A DNA stretch of 64,000 bases, taken from assembly GCF_001571065.1 (NCBI RefSeq), contig NZ_BCSW01000016.1, positions 1-64,000 of the forward strand, read 5' to 3'. Below the pieces are notes generated by a model. The model was not told the origin of the DNA. It did no database searches and worked only from the letters and a program-made list of their open reading frames with translations. The stretch is from Dietzia cinnamea NBRC 102147. Its GTDB lineage: Bacteria; Actinomycetota; Actinomycetes; Mycobacteriales; Mycobacteriaceae. A program made the translations under genes and the position numbers. Below, one piece after another: positions 46,981 to 55,060 of the stretch; position 1 is the first letter of the stretch; each line of letters opens with the position of its first letter.

Positions 46981-47096
46981 TGTTCGCGTGCGGCTGCGCC
47001 CGGAGGCCGCCCTGCAGCCGCCCAGCATCGCCGCCCGCCCCGTACACGATCCCCCGGAGATCGAGCCAGAGCGACCGAGCCTCCGAGCGACCGAGG

Positions 47097-47504
47097 TCAG
47101 GCGCCGGTGAACATCTGGGCCGAGCCCAGGACGCGGTCCACTTCGATGGCCACGACCACCCGCTCGGGGTTCGGCGTCGGCTCGCGGTAGCGCAGTGCGT
47201 ACCGGCGCTCTCCCTCACGGACGGCGTCGGGGTCGTCGAGCAGCCGGGCGGTGCCCTCGAAGGTGAGCCACCGACCGCGGTCGACGTGTGAGACGGCGGC
47301 GCGTCCGCCCCGGGCGGCGTTGCGGGCCTTCTGGGAGCCGCGCCGGGTGATCACGCGCGCCAGCCCGCCCTCGACGTCCACGGTGAAGCCCACCGCCACG
47401 ACGTGAGGGGACCCGTCGCGCCGTAGCGTCGTGAGCGATCCCAGGTGGTACTCGGACAGGAACCGGTGCGCCTCGTCGGAGAGCTCTGCCAGGGTGTGCG
47501 CCAT
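47097..47504 (-). CDS. PPOX-class F420-dependent oxidoreductase-like protein
   Basis: A 135-residue split-beta-barrel protein of the pyridoxamine-5'-phosphate-oxidase-like class. AHRFLSEYHLGSLTTLRRDGSPHVVAVGFTVD near the N terminus, ITRRGSQKARNAARGGRAAVSHVDRGRWLTFEGTARLLDD in the middle and RYALRYREPTPNPERVVVAIEVDRVLG match TIGR03618-type F420-binding proteins. Whether it binds F420, FMN or haem cannot be decided. ATG 47504; divergent from the DprE2-like gene by 63 bases. Confidence 0.85.
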   Translation of the reverse strand: MAHTLAELSDEAHRFLSEYHLGSLTTLRRDGSPHVVAVGFTVDVEGGLARVITRRGSQKARNAARGGRAAVSHVDRGRWLTFEGTARLLDDPDAVREGERRYALRYREPTPNPERVVVAIEVDRVLGSAQMFTGA

Positions 47505-47567
47505 GCAGCCGAGCCTGCCACAGCGACTCGGCGCAGGGCGCGCAGGCGTGCGTGGGAGACTGGGCGC

Positions 47568-48347
47568 ATGCCCACACCTGCAACCCCGTCGCCCCGGCCC
47601 GCGTCCGGCGGAGAGGTCGTGGTGGTCTTCGGTGGCCGCAGCGAGATCGGCCTCGCCGTCGCCCACCGCCTCGCACCCGGCCGGACGGTCGTCTTGGCGA
47701 GCCGCCCCGGGGGCGACGTGTCCGCGCTCGAGGCCCCGCTCGTCGAGGCCGGCGCGGCGGCCGTGGAGTTCGTTGACTTCGACGCCGACGACCTCGACGC
47801 GCACGCGGCCGTCGTGGACGGGATCGAGTCCCGCGTCGGGCCGATCGGCATCGCCGTCCTGGCGTTCGGGATCCTCGGCGACCAGGAGGTGGCCGAGCGC
47901 GACTCCCGCGCCGCCGCCCGGATCCTGCACACCGACTTCGTGGCGCAGGCCGCGTTGCTCACGGTGCTGGCCGAGCGGATGAAGCCGCGCAGGGCCGGTG
48001 TGCTGGTGGCGTTCTCGTCGGTGGCGGGGCAGCGGGTCAGGCGCGCCAATTACGTCTACGGTTCCGCGAAGGCGGGGCTGGACGGTTTCGCCTCCGGGAT
48101 GGCCGATGCGCTGCACGGCACGGGCGTCACCCTGGTGATCCCCCGCCCCGGGTTCGTCATCGGCCGGATGACCGAGGGCATGGACCCTGCGCCGTTCTCC
48201 TCGACACCGGACCAGGTGGCGGACGCGGTGGTCGAGCGGGTGCTCGAGCGGCGGGCCGGGGTCGTGTGGATCCCGTGGCAGCTGCGGGTCATGTTCGCCG
48301 TGGCGCGGCTCGTACCGCAGCCCGTGTGGAGGCGGATGCCGCGGTGA
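47568..48347 (+). CDS. SDR oxidoreductase, DprE2-like
   Basis: A 259-residue SDR very similar in motif layout to DprE2, the second subunit of the decaprenylphosphoryl-ribose epimerase that makes arabinose donor for the cell wall. VVFGGRSEIGLAVAHRLAPG (19-38) is the NAD-binding loop, VAVLAFGILGD the central strand, and FSSVAGQRVRRANYVYGSAKAGLDGFASGMADAL (about 145-178) holds Ser, Tyr and Lys. dprE1 is not beside it, so it may be a paralogue with another job. Its stop overlaps the start of the CobM-CobK fusion. Confidence 0.8.
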   Translation: MPTPATPSPRPASGGEVVVVFGGRSEIGLAVAHRLAPGRTVVLASRPGGDVSALEAPLVEAGAAAVEFVDFDADDLDAHAAVVDGIESRVGPIGIAVLAFGILGDQEVAERDSRAAARILHTDFVAQAALLTVLAERMKPRRAGVLVAFSSVAGQRVRRANYVYGSAKAGLDGFASGMADALHGTGVTLVIPRPGFVIGRMTEGMDPAPFSSTPDQVADAVVERVLERRAGVVWIPWQLRVMFAVARLVPQPVWRRMPR

Positions 48348-49555
48348 GCGCTCCGCCACGGCCGGGTCCCGACCCGGCGGCCGTCCACCTCGTCGGCACG
48401 GGCCCCGGACCGGTCGATCTGCTCACTGTCCGCGCGTCCCGGCTGATCGCCATGAGCGGCACCTGCCTGTGCGACTCCGACGTGGGCGCGGCGTTGTCGT
48501 TGTGCCCGCCGACGGCCCGGGTCGTCGACGCCACCGATCTCCCGCCGGAAGACGCTGCGGCGCGGATCCGCGAGGCGGTGGAACGCGGAGACCGGGTCGT
48601 GCGGCTCTACGCCGGGGACCCGGCGCAGCACTCCGCACTGGCCGCGCACACGCGCGCTCTCGACGCCGCGGAGATCGAGTGGGAGCTCGTGCCCGGGATC
48701 CCGGTGGCCGGCCACGCAGCGCCGACCGCGCCCACGACCGTCGACAGCCCGGTCACGGCGCAGACGACGCCCCCGTCCGGCGAGCCGAGCGGCGGGCCGT
48801 CCGGCGAGCCGGGCCTCATCCTCGTCCTCGGCGGCACCGGCGAGGCGCGGCGGCTGGCCGATCTCCTGGTGACCGCCGGTCTGGACGTGGTGACCGCGCT
48901 GGCCGGAAAGGTCACGCGCCCGCGGCTGCCCCGCGGTGAGGTCCGTATCGGCGGGTTCGGCGGCGCCGAGGGCCTGGCGCACTGGCTGCGGGAGAACGCG
49001 GTGAGCGCGGTGATCGACGCGACCGACCCGTTCGCCGACGAGATCTCGACCGACGCGGTCCACGCCGCCACGGAGACGGGGACTCCGCTGCTGCGGCTGC
49101 ACCGCCCGCCGTGGGCCGAACGCCCCGGCGACGAGTGGATCCGCGTCCCCGACACGCGGGCCGCCGCGCAGGTGGTGGCCGAGCGGTTCCGCCGCCCGAT
49201 GCTCACCGTCGGCAAGCAGGGCGCGTCCGAGTTCGCCGGCGACACCCGCGGCTCCTACCTCATCCGCTGCTCGGAGCCACCGCCCGGACCGTTGCCGCAC
49301 CGCTACCTGCTGGTACTCGACCGCGGGCCGTTCGGGGAGGACTCCGAGCGGACGTTGATGTCGCGGCACCGGATCGACGTCCTCGTCACGCGCAACAGTG
49401 GCGGCGACAGTTCGGCGGCGAAGCTGGCGGCCGCCCGGGACCTCCGTATCCCGGTGGTGATGGTCGACCGGCCGGAGGCGCCGCCCGCCCCCGAGACGGT
49501 GCACTCGGTCGACGAGGCCGCCCGCTGGCTGGTGGGGCGGTTCGGTTCACGCTGA
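48344..49555 (+). CDS. cobK: fusion of a truncated CobM-like methylase with CobK (precorrin-6A reductase)
   Basis: A 403-residue protein. Residues 8-130 match the N-terminal half of the tetrapyrrole methylase CobM (VHLVGTGPGPVDLLTVRASRLI, LCPPTARVVD, VVRLYAGDPAQHSAL), but the C-terminal half is missing. A Pro/Ser/Gly linker (about 131-155) leads to a full-length CobK domain: LILVLGGTGEARRLADLL, VIDATDPFADEIS (usually a His in DATHPFA) and VTRNSGGDSSAAKLAAARDLRIPVVMV. CobK reduces precorrin-6A in aerobic cobalamin synthesis. The half-methylase probably has no activity. GTG start overlaps the SDR stop; the 3' end overlaps the CobG-like gene by 9 bases. Confidence 0.82.
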   Translation: MSAPPRPGPDPAAVHLVGTGPGPVDLLTVRASRLIAMSGTCLCDSDVGAALSLCPPTARVVDATDLPPEDAAARIREAVERGDRVVRLYAGDPAQHSALAAHTRALDAAEIEWELVPGIPVAGHAAPTAPTTVDSPVTAQTTPPSGEPSGGPSGEPGLILVLGGTGEARRLADLLVTAGLDVVTALAGKVTRPRLPRGEVRIGGFGGAEGLAHWLRENAVSAVIDATDPFADEISTDAVHAATETGTPLLRLHRPPWAERPGDEWIRVPDTRAAAQVVAERFRRPMLTVGKQGASEFAGDTRGSYLIRCSEPPPGPLPHRYLLVLDRGPFGEDSERTLMSRHRIDVLVTRNSGGDSSAAKLAAARDLRIPVVMVDRPEAPPAPETVHSVDEAARWLVGRFGSR

Positions 49556-50569
49556 GCCGGGCACCCAGGGCGAGGTCGCGTCGAAGATCATCCCCATGGG
49601 CGCCAGCACCCGCACGACCTGCTCGGCCATCCCCTCGGTGAGCCCGTGCAGTCCGATCACCCCGTCCGCCGAGACGGTGCCTGGCCGCTCCACGGCGCCG
49701 AGGAACTCGGCGAGCCGCGCGGGGATGACGCCCTCGGCGACCACGGCGAGGAGGCTGACGAGCCCGTCGGAGGTGTCGACCCACCCGACCGTCGGAGGAG
49801 CGGCCGCAAGCCGCCCCTCTACCTGGGTAGAGGGGGACGTGACCCGCGCGCCGGCGTCCCTGGTGACCGTGGTGGTGAGCGGGTGGGAGTCCAGGGCGAC
49901 GACGACGAGGTCGTGCACCTCCCCGGACGCGGGCACGTCGGCCGGGCCCGCGGAGCGCGCGAGGTGGGCTGCCACGTCCGCGAGGACGACCGCCGCGTGG
50001 TCGAGCCGGACCCGGACGGCGACCTCCCGGCCGGCGACGTGGATCCGCGCGGTGCCGTCTGTGCTGTCGACGACGGCGGCCAGGTCGGGGGAGTGCGCCA
50101 GGACGTCTCCCGAGCCGTCGTCGAGCCCCAACAGGAGTCGGCCGGCGAGGGCGTCGATCCCAGCGTGACCGGCCAGCGCCGCGGAGAGCCGGTCGGGCAG
50201 GTCGGCGAGGCCGTGGTGGCCGTCGAGCAGGCCGGCCAGCGGCGAGGCCAGGACGACGGGCAGGCGGCGCGGACCGCCCGGGGGCAGGAGGCCGGAATCC
50301 GTGGCGCGCTCCCAGAGCCTGCGCACGGTGGGACCGTCGCCGTCCCGCTGGTCGCTTCCCGGCGGTTCGGGTGCGATCCCGCGGAGCTCGAGTCCGCCGC
50401 CGGCGACCGTGTGGACGGCGCCGCCGTGGTCGGCCGCGAGGGCCGCCAGAGCGGTCCAGTCGGCGGGGCGCAGGCGGCCGCCGGGGAAGTGCAGGCGGGC
50501 CCTGTCGCCGTCGGTGGTCGCGGAGACGCCCCGGGGGCCGGGGTGGTGGTCAGCGGCGGAGTCGTCCAT
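49547..50569 (-). CDS. CobG-like (nitrite/sulfite-reductase-fold) protein without cysteines
   Basis: A 340-residue protein resembling precorrin-3B synthase CobG: ARLHFPGGRLRPADWTALAAL and VHTVAGGGLELRGI form the first ferredoxin-like half-domain, VVLASPLAGLLDGHHGLADLPDRLSAAL and LLLGLDDGSGDV the middle, and TVGWVDTSDGLVSLLAVVAEGVIPARLAEFL the second half-domain. It contains no cysteine at all, so it cannot carry the 4Fe-4S/siroheme-type centre of active CobG. It may be a regulator, a decayed enzyme, or a binding protein. ATG 50569 opens the family-like part; the frame upstream is ignored. Confidence 0.72.
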   Translation of the reverse strand: MDDSAADHHPGPRGVSATTDGDRARLHFPGGRLRPADWTALAALAADHGGAVHTVAGGGLELRGIAPEPPGSDQRDGDGPTVRRLWERATDSGLLPPGGPRRLPVVLASPLAGLLDGHHGLADLPDRLSAALAGHAGIDALAGRLLLGLDDGSGDVLAHSPDLAAVVDSTDGTARIHVAGREVAVRVRLDHAAVVLADVAAHLARSAGPADVPASGEVHDLVVVALDSHPLTTTVTRDAGARVTSPSTQVEGRLAAAPPTVGWVDTSDGLVSLLAVVAEGVIPARLAEFLGAVERPGTVSADGVIGLHGLTEGMAEQVVRVLAPMGMIFDATSPWVPGSA

Positions 50570-50693
50570 GGCGGACCACAGTATCGGCCGGCCCGGTCGC
50601 AGGGGGACCGGCGCTCGGGGGCACGGCGGCGGTCCGACGGCGGTCCGTGGCGTGACGGGGGGTGGGCGGGCCCGGCGCCCCGGCGCGCTCGGG

Positions 50694-50706
50694 GATAATC
50701 GGACGC
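50694..50706 (+). promoter_or_regulatory. probable leaderless promoter of the amidohydrolase-like gene
   Basis: GATAAT (50694-50699) ends 7 bases before the ATG at 50707. No ribosome-binding site is visible. Confidence 0.4.
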
Positions 50707-51636
50707 ATGACCGCATTCCTGGCCACCGGGGGCCGCGTCCTCACGCCCGCCTCCCGAGACGCCACCGCGCTGGCGCACGAGAACGGCCTCATCGTGTGGG
50801 CCGGTTCCGACGCCCCGGGTCCGGCCCTCTTCCCTGACGCGGAGCGGGTCGACCTGGCGGGGGACTGGGTCGCCCCGGCGTTCGTCGAGTGCCTCGCCGA
50901 CGGGCTCGACCTCGCGGCCGCCGCCGCCCGCGGGGTGGTCCCCGCCGTACTGACGGAGGGCCCCGGGCCGGACGCTCTCGACGACCCTGCCGTGCTCGAG
51001 GAGAGGGTGCGCGCGGGGGAGCGGGTGGTCCTCGGGGCCGACGCCGACCCGAGGCACCTCGCCGCGGAACTCACCCGCCTGGCCGACGAACTCGGCGGGC
51101 CCGCGGTCGCCCGGTGCACCCCCGTCCTCGTCGGCGGGGTGGCGGGCGGCGCGGCGGCCCCGGATGACGACACCCTCGCCGCCCTCGCCGCCGTCGGTAC
51201 GGTCCTCCTCCTGCGTCCGCTCGTCGACGACCTCACGGGCACCGATCTCGTGCGCATCGCCGCCTCCGGCGTCGCGCTGGCGGCGTCGACGCGGGCCGGT
51301 GACGAGGTCCGTCCGTGGGACGCCCTGCGCGCCCTGACCACCGTCGAGGGCGGCCGGGGGCTGTCCCCGCGCGCCGCCTTCACCGCCACCACCCGGGGCG
51401 CCCGCCGCGCCTCCGGGGCCCGCGACGGCGCGGCCGGCACCCTCACCCCGGGTACGCCCGCCACCTTCGCGCGCTGGGAGACGGGCGAGCTGGTCGTGGT
51501 CGCGGCCGACGACGCCGTCCAGCGCTGGTCCACCGACCCGCGGTCGGGGGTGCCGCCCATGCCCGACCTCACCGGCCCGGACCCCGTCCTCCGCGCGCTC
51601 GTCGTGGACGGCCTGCCCGCCGGCCCCGCGGTCTGA
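50707..51636 (+). CDS. reduced amidohydrolase-like protein lacking metal-binding histidines
   Basis: A 309-residue protein with the composite-domain edges of the amidohydrolase superfamily: ATGGRVLTPASRDATALAHENGLIVWAGSD at the N terminus, VDLAGDWVAPAFVECLADGLD where an active enzyme has PGFVDxHxH, and SPRAAFTATTRGARRASGARDGAAGTLTPGTPATFARW at the C terminus. It is about 200 residues shorter than YtcJ-type relatives and has only two His, neither in an HxH motif. Catalysis as a metal hydrolase is unlikely. The stop overlaps the lnt ATG (TGATG), so it is translationally coupled to lnt. Confidence 0.7.
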   Translation: MTAFLATGGRVLTPASRDATALAHENGLIVWAGSDAPGPALFPDAERVDLAGDWVAPAFVECLADGLDLAAAAARGVVPAVLTEGPGPDALDDPAVLEERVRAGERVVLGADADPRHLAAELTRLADELGGPAVARCTPVLVGGVAGGAAAPDDDTLAALAAVGTVLLLRPLVDDLTGTDLVRIAASGVALAASTRAGDEVRPWDALRALTTVEGGRGLSPRAAFTATTRGARRASGARDGAAGTLTPGTPATFARWETGELVVVAADDAVQRWSTDPRSGVPPMPDLTGPDPVLRALVVDGLPAGPAV

Positions 51637-53300
51637 TGCCCCTCATGACCAGGCTGGCCTTCGCGGCCGCCTCCGGCGCGCTACTGGCCGCCTCGTTCCC
51701 CCCGGTCGGTCTGTGGTGGACCGCTGTTCTCGCGATCGCGCTCCTCGTCGTCGTCCTGGCCCCCTCCGGCGACCACCCGCCCCGGGCACGCACCGGCGCG
51801 CTCCTCGGCCTCGTCTCCGGCCTGGCGTTCTTCCTCCTGTTGGTCCCGTGGGTCGGTATGTACGTCGGCGCCTACGCCTCCTGGGGCCTGTCGCTGGTCG
51901 AGGCCCTCTACCTCGCCGCGTTCGGCGCGGGCGCCGTGGTCATCCTGCGCGCCGGACTCGACCCCGGCCCGCGGTCCGCCGCACGCGCGCTCAGCGCGGT
52001 GCTCGGCGTGGCCGGCTGGTGGTCGGTGTGGGAGTGGGTCCGGTCGTCCTGGCCGTGGGGAGGCTTCCCGTGGGGCCGGTTGGCGTTCGGGCAGGCCGAC
52101 GGCCCCCTGCTGCCGCTGGCCTCGCTCGGCGGGACGCCGCTGCTCGGGTTCGTCGTCTCCGCGGTCGGCGCCGCCCTCGGGGTGGCCGTCGTCCTCCTGC
52201 TGCGCCGCGACGCCGACAGCGGACGGCGAGGGGCCCGCGCGGCCGCCGGCCTCCTGGCGGTCCCGCTCGTCGCGGTGGGCCTGGTCGCCGGCGCCGCCCT
52301 CACCCCGAGCGGCGAGCACACCGACACCGTCGAGGTCGCGGTGATCCAGGGCAACGTCCCTCGCCTCGGCCTGGACTTCAACGCGCAGCGCCGCGCGGTC
52401 CTCGACAACCACCTCGACGTCACGGCCGGGTACGCCGACGACGTCGAGGCCGGCACCCTCCCGCGCCCCGACCTCGTGCTGTGGCCGGAGAACGCCTCCG
52501 ACATCTCGCCGCTCGGCGACCGCCTCGCCGGGGCGCAGATCAGTGCCCTGTCCCGGCGCCTCGACGCGCCGATCCTCGTGGGCACCGTCCTGCCCACGGG
52601 GCAGGGGCGCGAGGCCACCAACTCCACCCTCGTCTGGGACGCCCGCGCCGGCGAGGGCGCCGGTGACGGTGCCGGTGCCGGTGCCGGTGACGGTGAGGAG
52701 ACCGGTGACGCGGCCGGCTCCGACCCGGTCGCCGACCGGCACGACAAGAAGTACATCCAGCCCTTCGGCGAGTGGCTGCCGATGCGGGGCCTGTTCGAGG
52801 CTCTCTTCCCGATCGCACAGGCCGCCGGCCACTTCGTCCCCGGGGACGGCGACGGGCTCGTCACCGCGAACGGGGTCGAGCTGGGCGTGGCGATCTGCTT
52901 CGAGATCGCGTTCGACGCCGCCGCCCGCGAACCCCTCTCGCGCGGCGCCCAGATCCTCACCGTGCCCACCAACAACGCCACCTTCGGCCACTCGGCCATG
53001 ACGTACCAGCAACTGGCCATGTCCCGGGTGCGCGCAGTCGAGCACAACGTGCCCGTCCTCATCGCCGCGACCAGCGGCGTGAGCGCCGTCATCGGCCCCG
53101 ACGGGGACGTGCGGCAGGAGACCGGCATCTTCGAGCCCGCGGTGCTGGCGGCTCGGGTCGAGGTCGGCGGGGCCGGTACAGTGGCAACCCGACTGGGCGG
53201 CGTCCCGCAGGCGGTGAGCTGCCTCGTCGGGTTCGTCGCACTGGCCTGGGCGCTGGTCCACACCCGCCGACGGCCCGTGACCCGACACGAGGAGACGTAA
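51636..53300 (+). CDS. lnt: apolipoprotein N-acyltransferase (Lnt)
   Basis: A 554-residue membrane enzyme that adds the third acyl chain to lipoproteins. Six or so N-terminal membrane segments precede the nitrilase domain. The catalytic triad is Glu in LVLWPENASD (about 283), Lys in HDKKYIQPFGEWLP (about 370) and Cys in VAICFEIAFD (about 420). A low-complexity Gly/Ala/Asp stretch (about 340-362) from GGTGCC-type DNA repeats lies in the domain. ATG 51636 or 51645. It is followed directly, in the same frame, by dpm1, a split version of mycobacterial Ppm1. Confidence 0.93.
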   Translation: MPLMTRLAFAAASGALLAASFPPVGLWWTAVLAIALLVVVLAPSGDHPPRARTGALLGLVSGLAFFLLLVPWVGMYVGAYASWGLSLVEALYLAAFGAGAVVILRAGLDPGPRSAARALSAVLGVAGWWSVWEWVRSSWPWGGFPWGRLAFGQADGPLLPLASLGGTPLLGFVVSAVGAALGVAVVLLLRRDADSGRRGARAAAGLLAVPLVAVGLVAGAALTPSGEHTDTVEVAVIQGNVPRLGLDFNAQRRAVLDNHLDVTAGYADDVEAGTLPRPDLVLWPENASDISPLGDRLAGAQISALSRRLDAPILVGTVLPTGQGREATNSTLVWDARAGEGAGDGAGAGAGDGEETGDAAGSDPVADRHDKKYIQPFGEWLPMRGLFEALFPIAQAAGHFVPGDGDGLVTANGVELGVAICFEIAFDAAAREPLSRGAQILTVPTNNATFGHSAMTYQQLAMSRVRAVEHNVPVLIAATSGVSAVIGPDGDVRQETGIFEPAVLAARVEVGGAGTVATRLGGVPQAVSCLVGFVALAWALVHTRRRPVTRHEET

Positions 53301-54080
53301 GTGACCGAACCGACGACGCCGGGCGGCAGCGCGCCCTCCGCGCGCACGCTGGTGATCATCCCCACCTACGACGAGCGGGACAACCTGCCCGGCGTCGTGG
53401 AGCGCCTGCTCGCCTCGGCCCCCGACGTGTCGGTCCTCATCGCCGACGACAACAGCCCGGACGGCACCGGGGAGGTCGCCGACCGGCTCGCCGCCGACGA
53501 CCCGCGCGGCCGGATCTCGGTCCTGCACCGCGCCGGGAAGCAGGGTCTCGGCGCGGCCTACATCGCCGGGTTCCGCTGGGGGCTCGAGCGCGGGTACACG
53601 GTGCTGGTGGAGATGGACGCCGACGGCAGCCATCCGCCCGAGCGCCTGCCCGCCATGCTCGAGGCCGTGGACGGCGGCGCCGACCTGGCGATCGGGTCCC
53701 GCTACGTCCCCGGCGGCTCGGTGGTCAACTGGCCGTGGCAGCGCCACGTCATCTCCCGCGGCGGCAACATCTACTCCCGCGTCGTGCTGGGTGTCGGCAT
53801 CAAGGACATCACCGCCGGCTACCGCGCCTACCGCGCCGACGCGCTGGCCGAACTCGACCTCGACGCCATCGAGTCCAAGGGCTACTGCTTCCAGATCGAC
53901 ATGACCTGGCGGCTGCTGAACAACGGGCGGCGTGTGGTGGAGGTGCCCATCACCTTCACCGAGCGCACCGTGGGGCACTCCAAGATGAGCGAGTCGATCT
54001 TCCGCGAGGCCGCGGTCAACGTCGCCCGCTGGGGCTGGGAGAAGCGCCGCGCGCAGCTGCGAGCGCTCGTCGGGCGCTGA
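53301..54080 (+). CDS. polyprenol monophosphomannose synthase (Dpm1/Ppm1 catalytic domain)
   Basis: A 259-residue GT2 glycosyltransferase that transfers mannose from GDP-mannose to polyprenyl phosphate, donor for lipoglycans and protein mannosylation. [20 protein letters not shown] (about 15-34), [32 protein letters not shown] (the DxD) and [31 protein letters not shown] are present. No membrane helices follow, as for the Ppm1 catalytic part. GTG starts immediately after the lnt TAA, with GAGGAG upstream. Confidence 0.94.
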   Translation: MTEPTTPGGSAPSARTLVIIPTYDERDNLPGVVERLLASAPDVSVLIADDNSPDGTGEVADRLAADDPRGRISVLHRAGKQGLGAAYIAGFRWGLERGYTVLVEMDADGSHPPERLPAMLEAVDGGADLAIGSRYVPGGSVVNWPWQRHVISRGGNIYSRVVLGVGIKDITAGYRAYRADALAELDLDAIESKGYCFQIDMTWRLLNNGRRVVEVPITFTERTVGHSKMSESIFREAAVNVARWGWEKRRAQLRALVGR

Positions 54081-54120
54081 GTCCCCCGTCGGCCGGGCGG
54101 TGCGCCCCGCCGACGCGGAA

Positions 54121-54153
54121 CGCCCCGGCCCCCTCGAAAAGGGGACCGGGGCG
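54121..54153. terminator. strong terminator hairpin between dpm1 and rbpA
   Basis: CGCCCCGGCCCCCT (54121-54134) pairs with AAGGGGACCGGGGCG (54139-54153) with one mismatch and a CGAA loop. It lies between two converging genes and can serve both. Confidence 0.7.
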
Positions 54154-54170
54154 TCATGCCGTCCGGTGGC

Positions 54171-54515
54171 TCAGCGCGCGCCGGCGCGGCGCCGCTTCTT
54201 GAGCAGGTCCATCCGCTCCTTGAGGAGCTCCTCGAGCTCCTCCAGAGAACGCCGCTCGAGCAGCATGTCCCAGTGGGTGCGCGGCGGCTTGCCCTTCTTC
54301 ACCTCGACCGCGGGGCCGTCGATGAGCTGGCCCTCCTGGCCGTTCTTACACAACCAGGTGCCGGGGATCTCGGCGTCATCGGCGAACGGCACCTCGTAGA
54401 CCTCGCCGTTCGGCGTCTGGTACCGGGCCATGCGGCGGGGCGCGAGGTCGTGGTCCCGGTCGGTCTCGTAGCTCACCGCTCCGAGGCGGCTGCCCCTGAG
54501 GACTCGATCTGCCAT
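54171..54515 (-). CDS. rbpA: RNA polymerase-binding protein RbpA
   Basis: A 114-residue transcription factor that stabilises the sigma-A/SigB holoenzyme. The N-terminal tail (MADRVLRGSRLGAVSYETDRDHDLAPRR) is followed by the core domain (ARYQTPNGEVYEVPFADDAEIPGTWLCKNGQEGQLI), a basic linker (KKGKPPRTHWDMLLERRS) and the sigma-interaction helix (LEELEELLKERMDLLKKRR). ATG has GAAGGAG. The core keeps only one Cys of the zinc site (WLCKNG), as in mycobacterial RbpA. Confidence 0.95.
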   Translation of the reverse strand: MADRVLRGSRLGAVSYETDRDHDLAPRRMARYQTPNGEVYEVPFADDAEIPGTWLCKNGQEGQLIDGPAVEVKKGKPPRTHWDMLLERRSLEELEELLKERMDLLKKRRRAGAR

Positions 54516-54552
54516 GCGAACTCCTTCTGCCGTGTTCGTCTGCGTCAAAGCA

Positions 54553-54580
54553 CTGCGGTCACGTCACCGCGCTGCGGTCA
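54553..54580. promoter_or_regulatory. direct repeat upstream of rbpA
   Basis: CTGCGGTCA occurs at 54553-54561 and again at 54572-54580, 19 bases apart, with a partial third copy CTGCGG at 54583-54588. It is 37 bases upstream of the rbpA start codon, where a regulator could bind. No clear -10 box for rbpA is seen. Confidence 0.3.
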
Positions 54581-54690
54581 ATTCTGCGGATCGACACGAC
54601 GCTGCGTGGTTCCTGCTCGTATCAACGCCAGAGGAACCCCCAAATGTTCCCACGGCCCGACGCCGCGGGCCACCCCGGGGGCGACCTGGG

Positions 54691-54703
54691 TACCCTTTCC
54701 TCC
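54691..54703 (+). promoter_or_regulatory. probable leaderless promoter of the zinc-finger gene
   Basis: TACCCT (54691-54696) ends 7 bases before the GTG at 54704. Confidence 0.45.
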
Positions 54704-55060
54704 GTGGATTCCGACGTCCGGGCAGAGTCCCCCGCCCCCCGGCGGGGCGAGGCGTCCTGCGCGTGGTGCGGTCGCCCCGTCGACGAGGGCGGCACCGGGC
54801 GGCGGCGGCGGTACTGCCGTCGCTCGTGTCGCCAGCGCGCCTACGAACAGCGCCGGTCGCTGCGGATGCAGGATCTGCCCGAGGGGACGGTCGTGCTGTC
54901 CGAGGCCGAGTCCACCGACCTCATGGACCGGATGTTCCAGCTGCGCTGCGCGTGCGAGGACCTGCGGACCGCGATCGCCGAGGGCGAGGACCCGGCGGAA
55001 CTGGCGCGCATGTCGGAGGACCTCGTGGCCGCAGCGCGCCGGGCCGAGCGGCTGCGGTGA
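54704..55060 (+). CDS. small zinc-finger-like protein
   Basis: A 118-residue protein. CAWCGRPVDEGGTGRRRRYCRRSCRQRAYEQRR near residues 20-52 has four cysteines spaced like a treble-clef zinc finger, a pattern common in small actinobacterial proteins with CRQRAYxxRR. A helical acidic segment (LDRMFQLRCACEDLRTAIAEG and so on) follows. It could bind DNA or RNA. GTG 54704 fits the leaderless promoter; a further-upstream ATG at 54644 is less likely. Its stop overlaps the next start (GTGA). Confidence 0.7.
   Translation: MDSDVRAESPAPRRGEASCAWCGRPVDEGGTGRRRRYCRRSCRQRAYEQRRSLRMQDLPEGTVVLSEAESTDLMDRMFQLRCACEDLRTAIAEGEDPAELARMSEDLVAAARRAERLR

Noticed and set aside
48344-50569. Frameshift considered as the cause of the short CobM part and the Cys-less CobG-like protein
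   Set aside because: Other frames around 48750-48850 and inside the CobG-like gene do not continue the missing domain or supply the cysteines; both genes are clean single frames.
51681-53978. 765-codon minus-strand frame opposite lnt and dpm1
   Set aside because: Shadow frame of two recognised genes, low-complexity composition.
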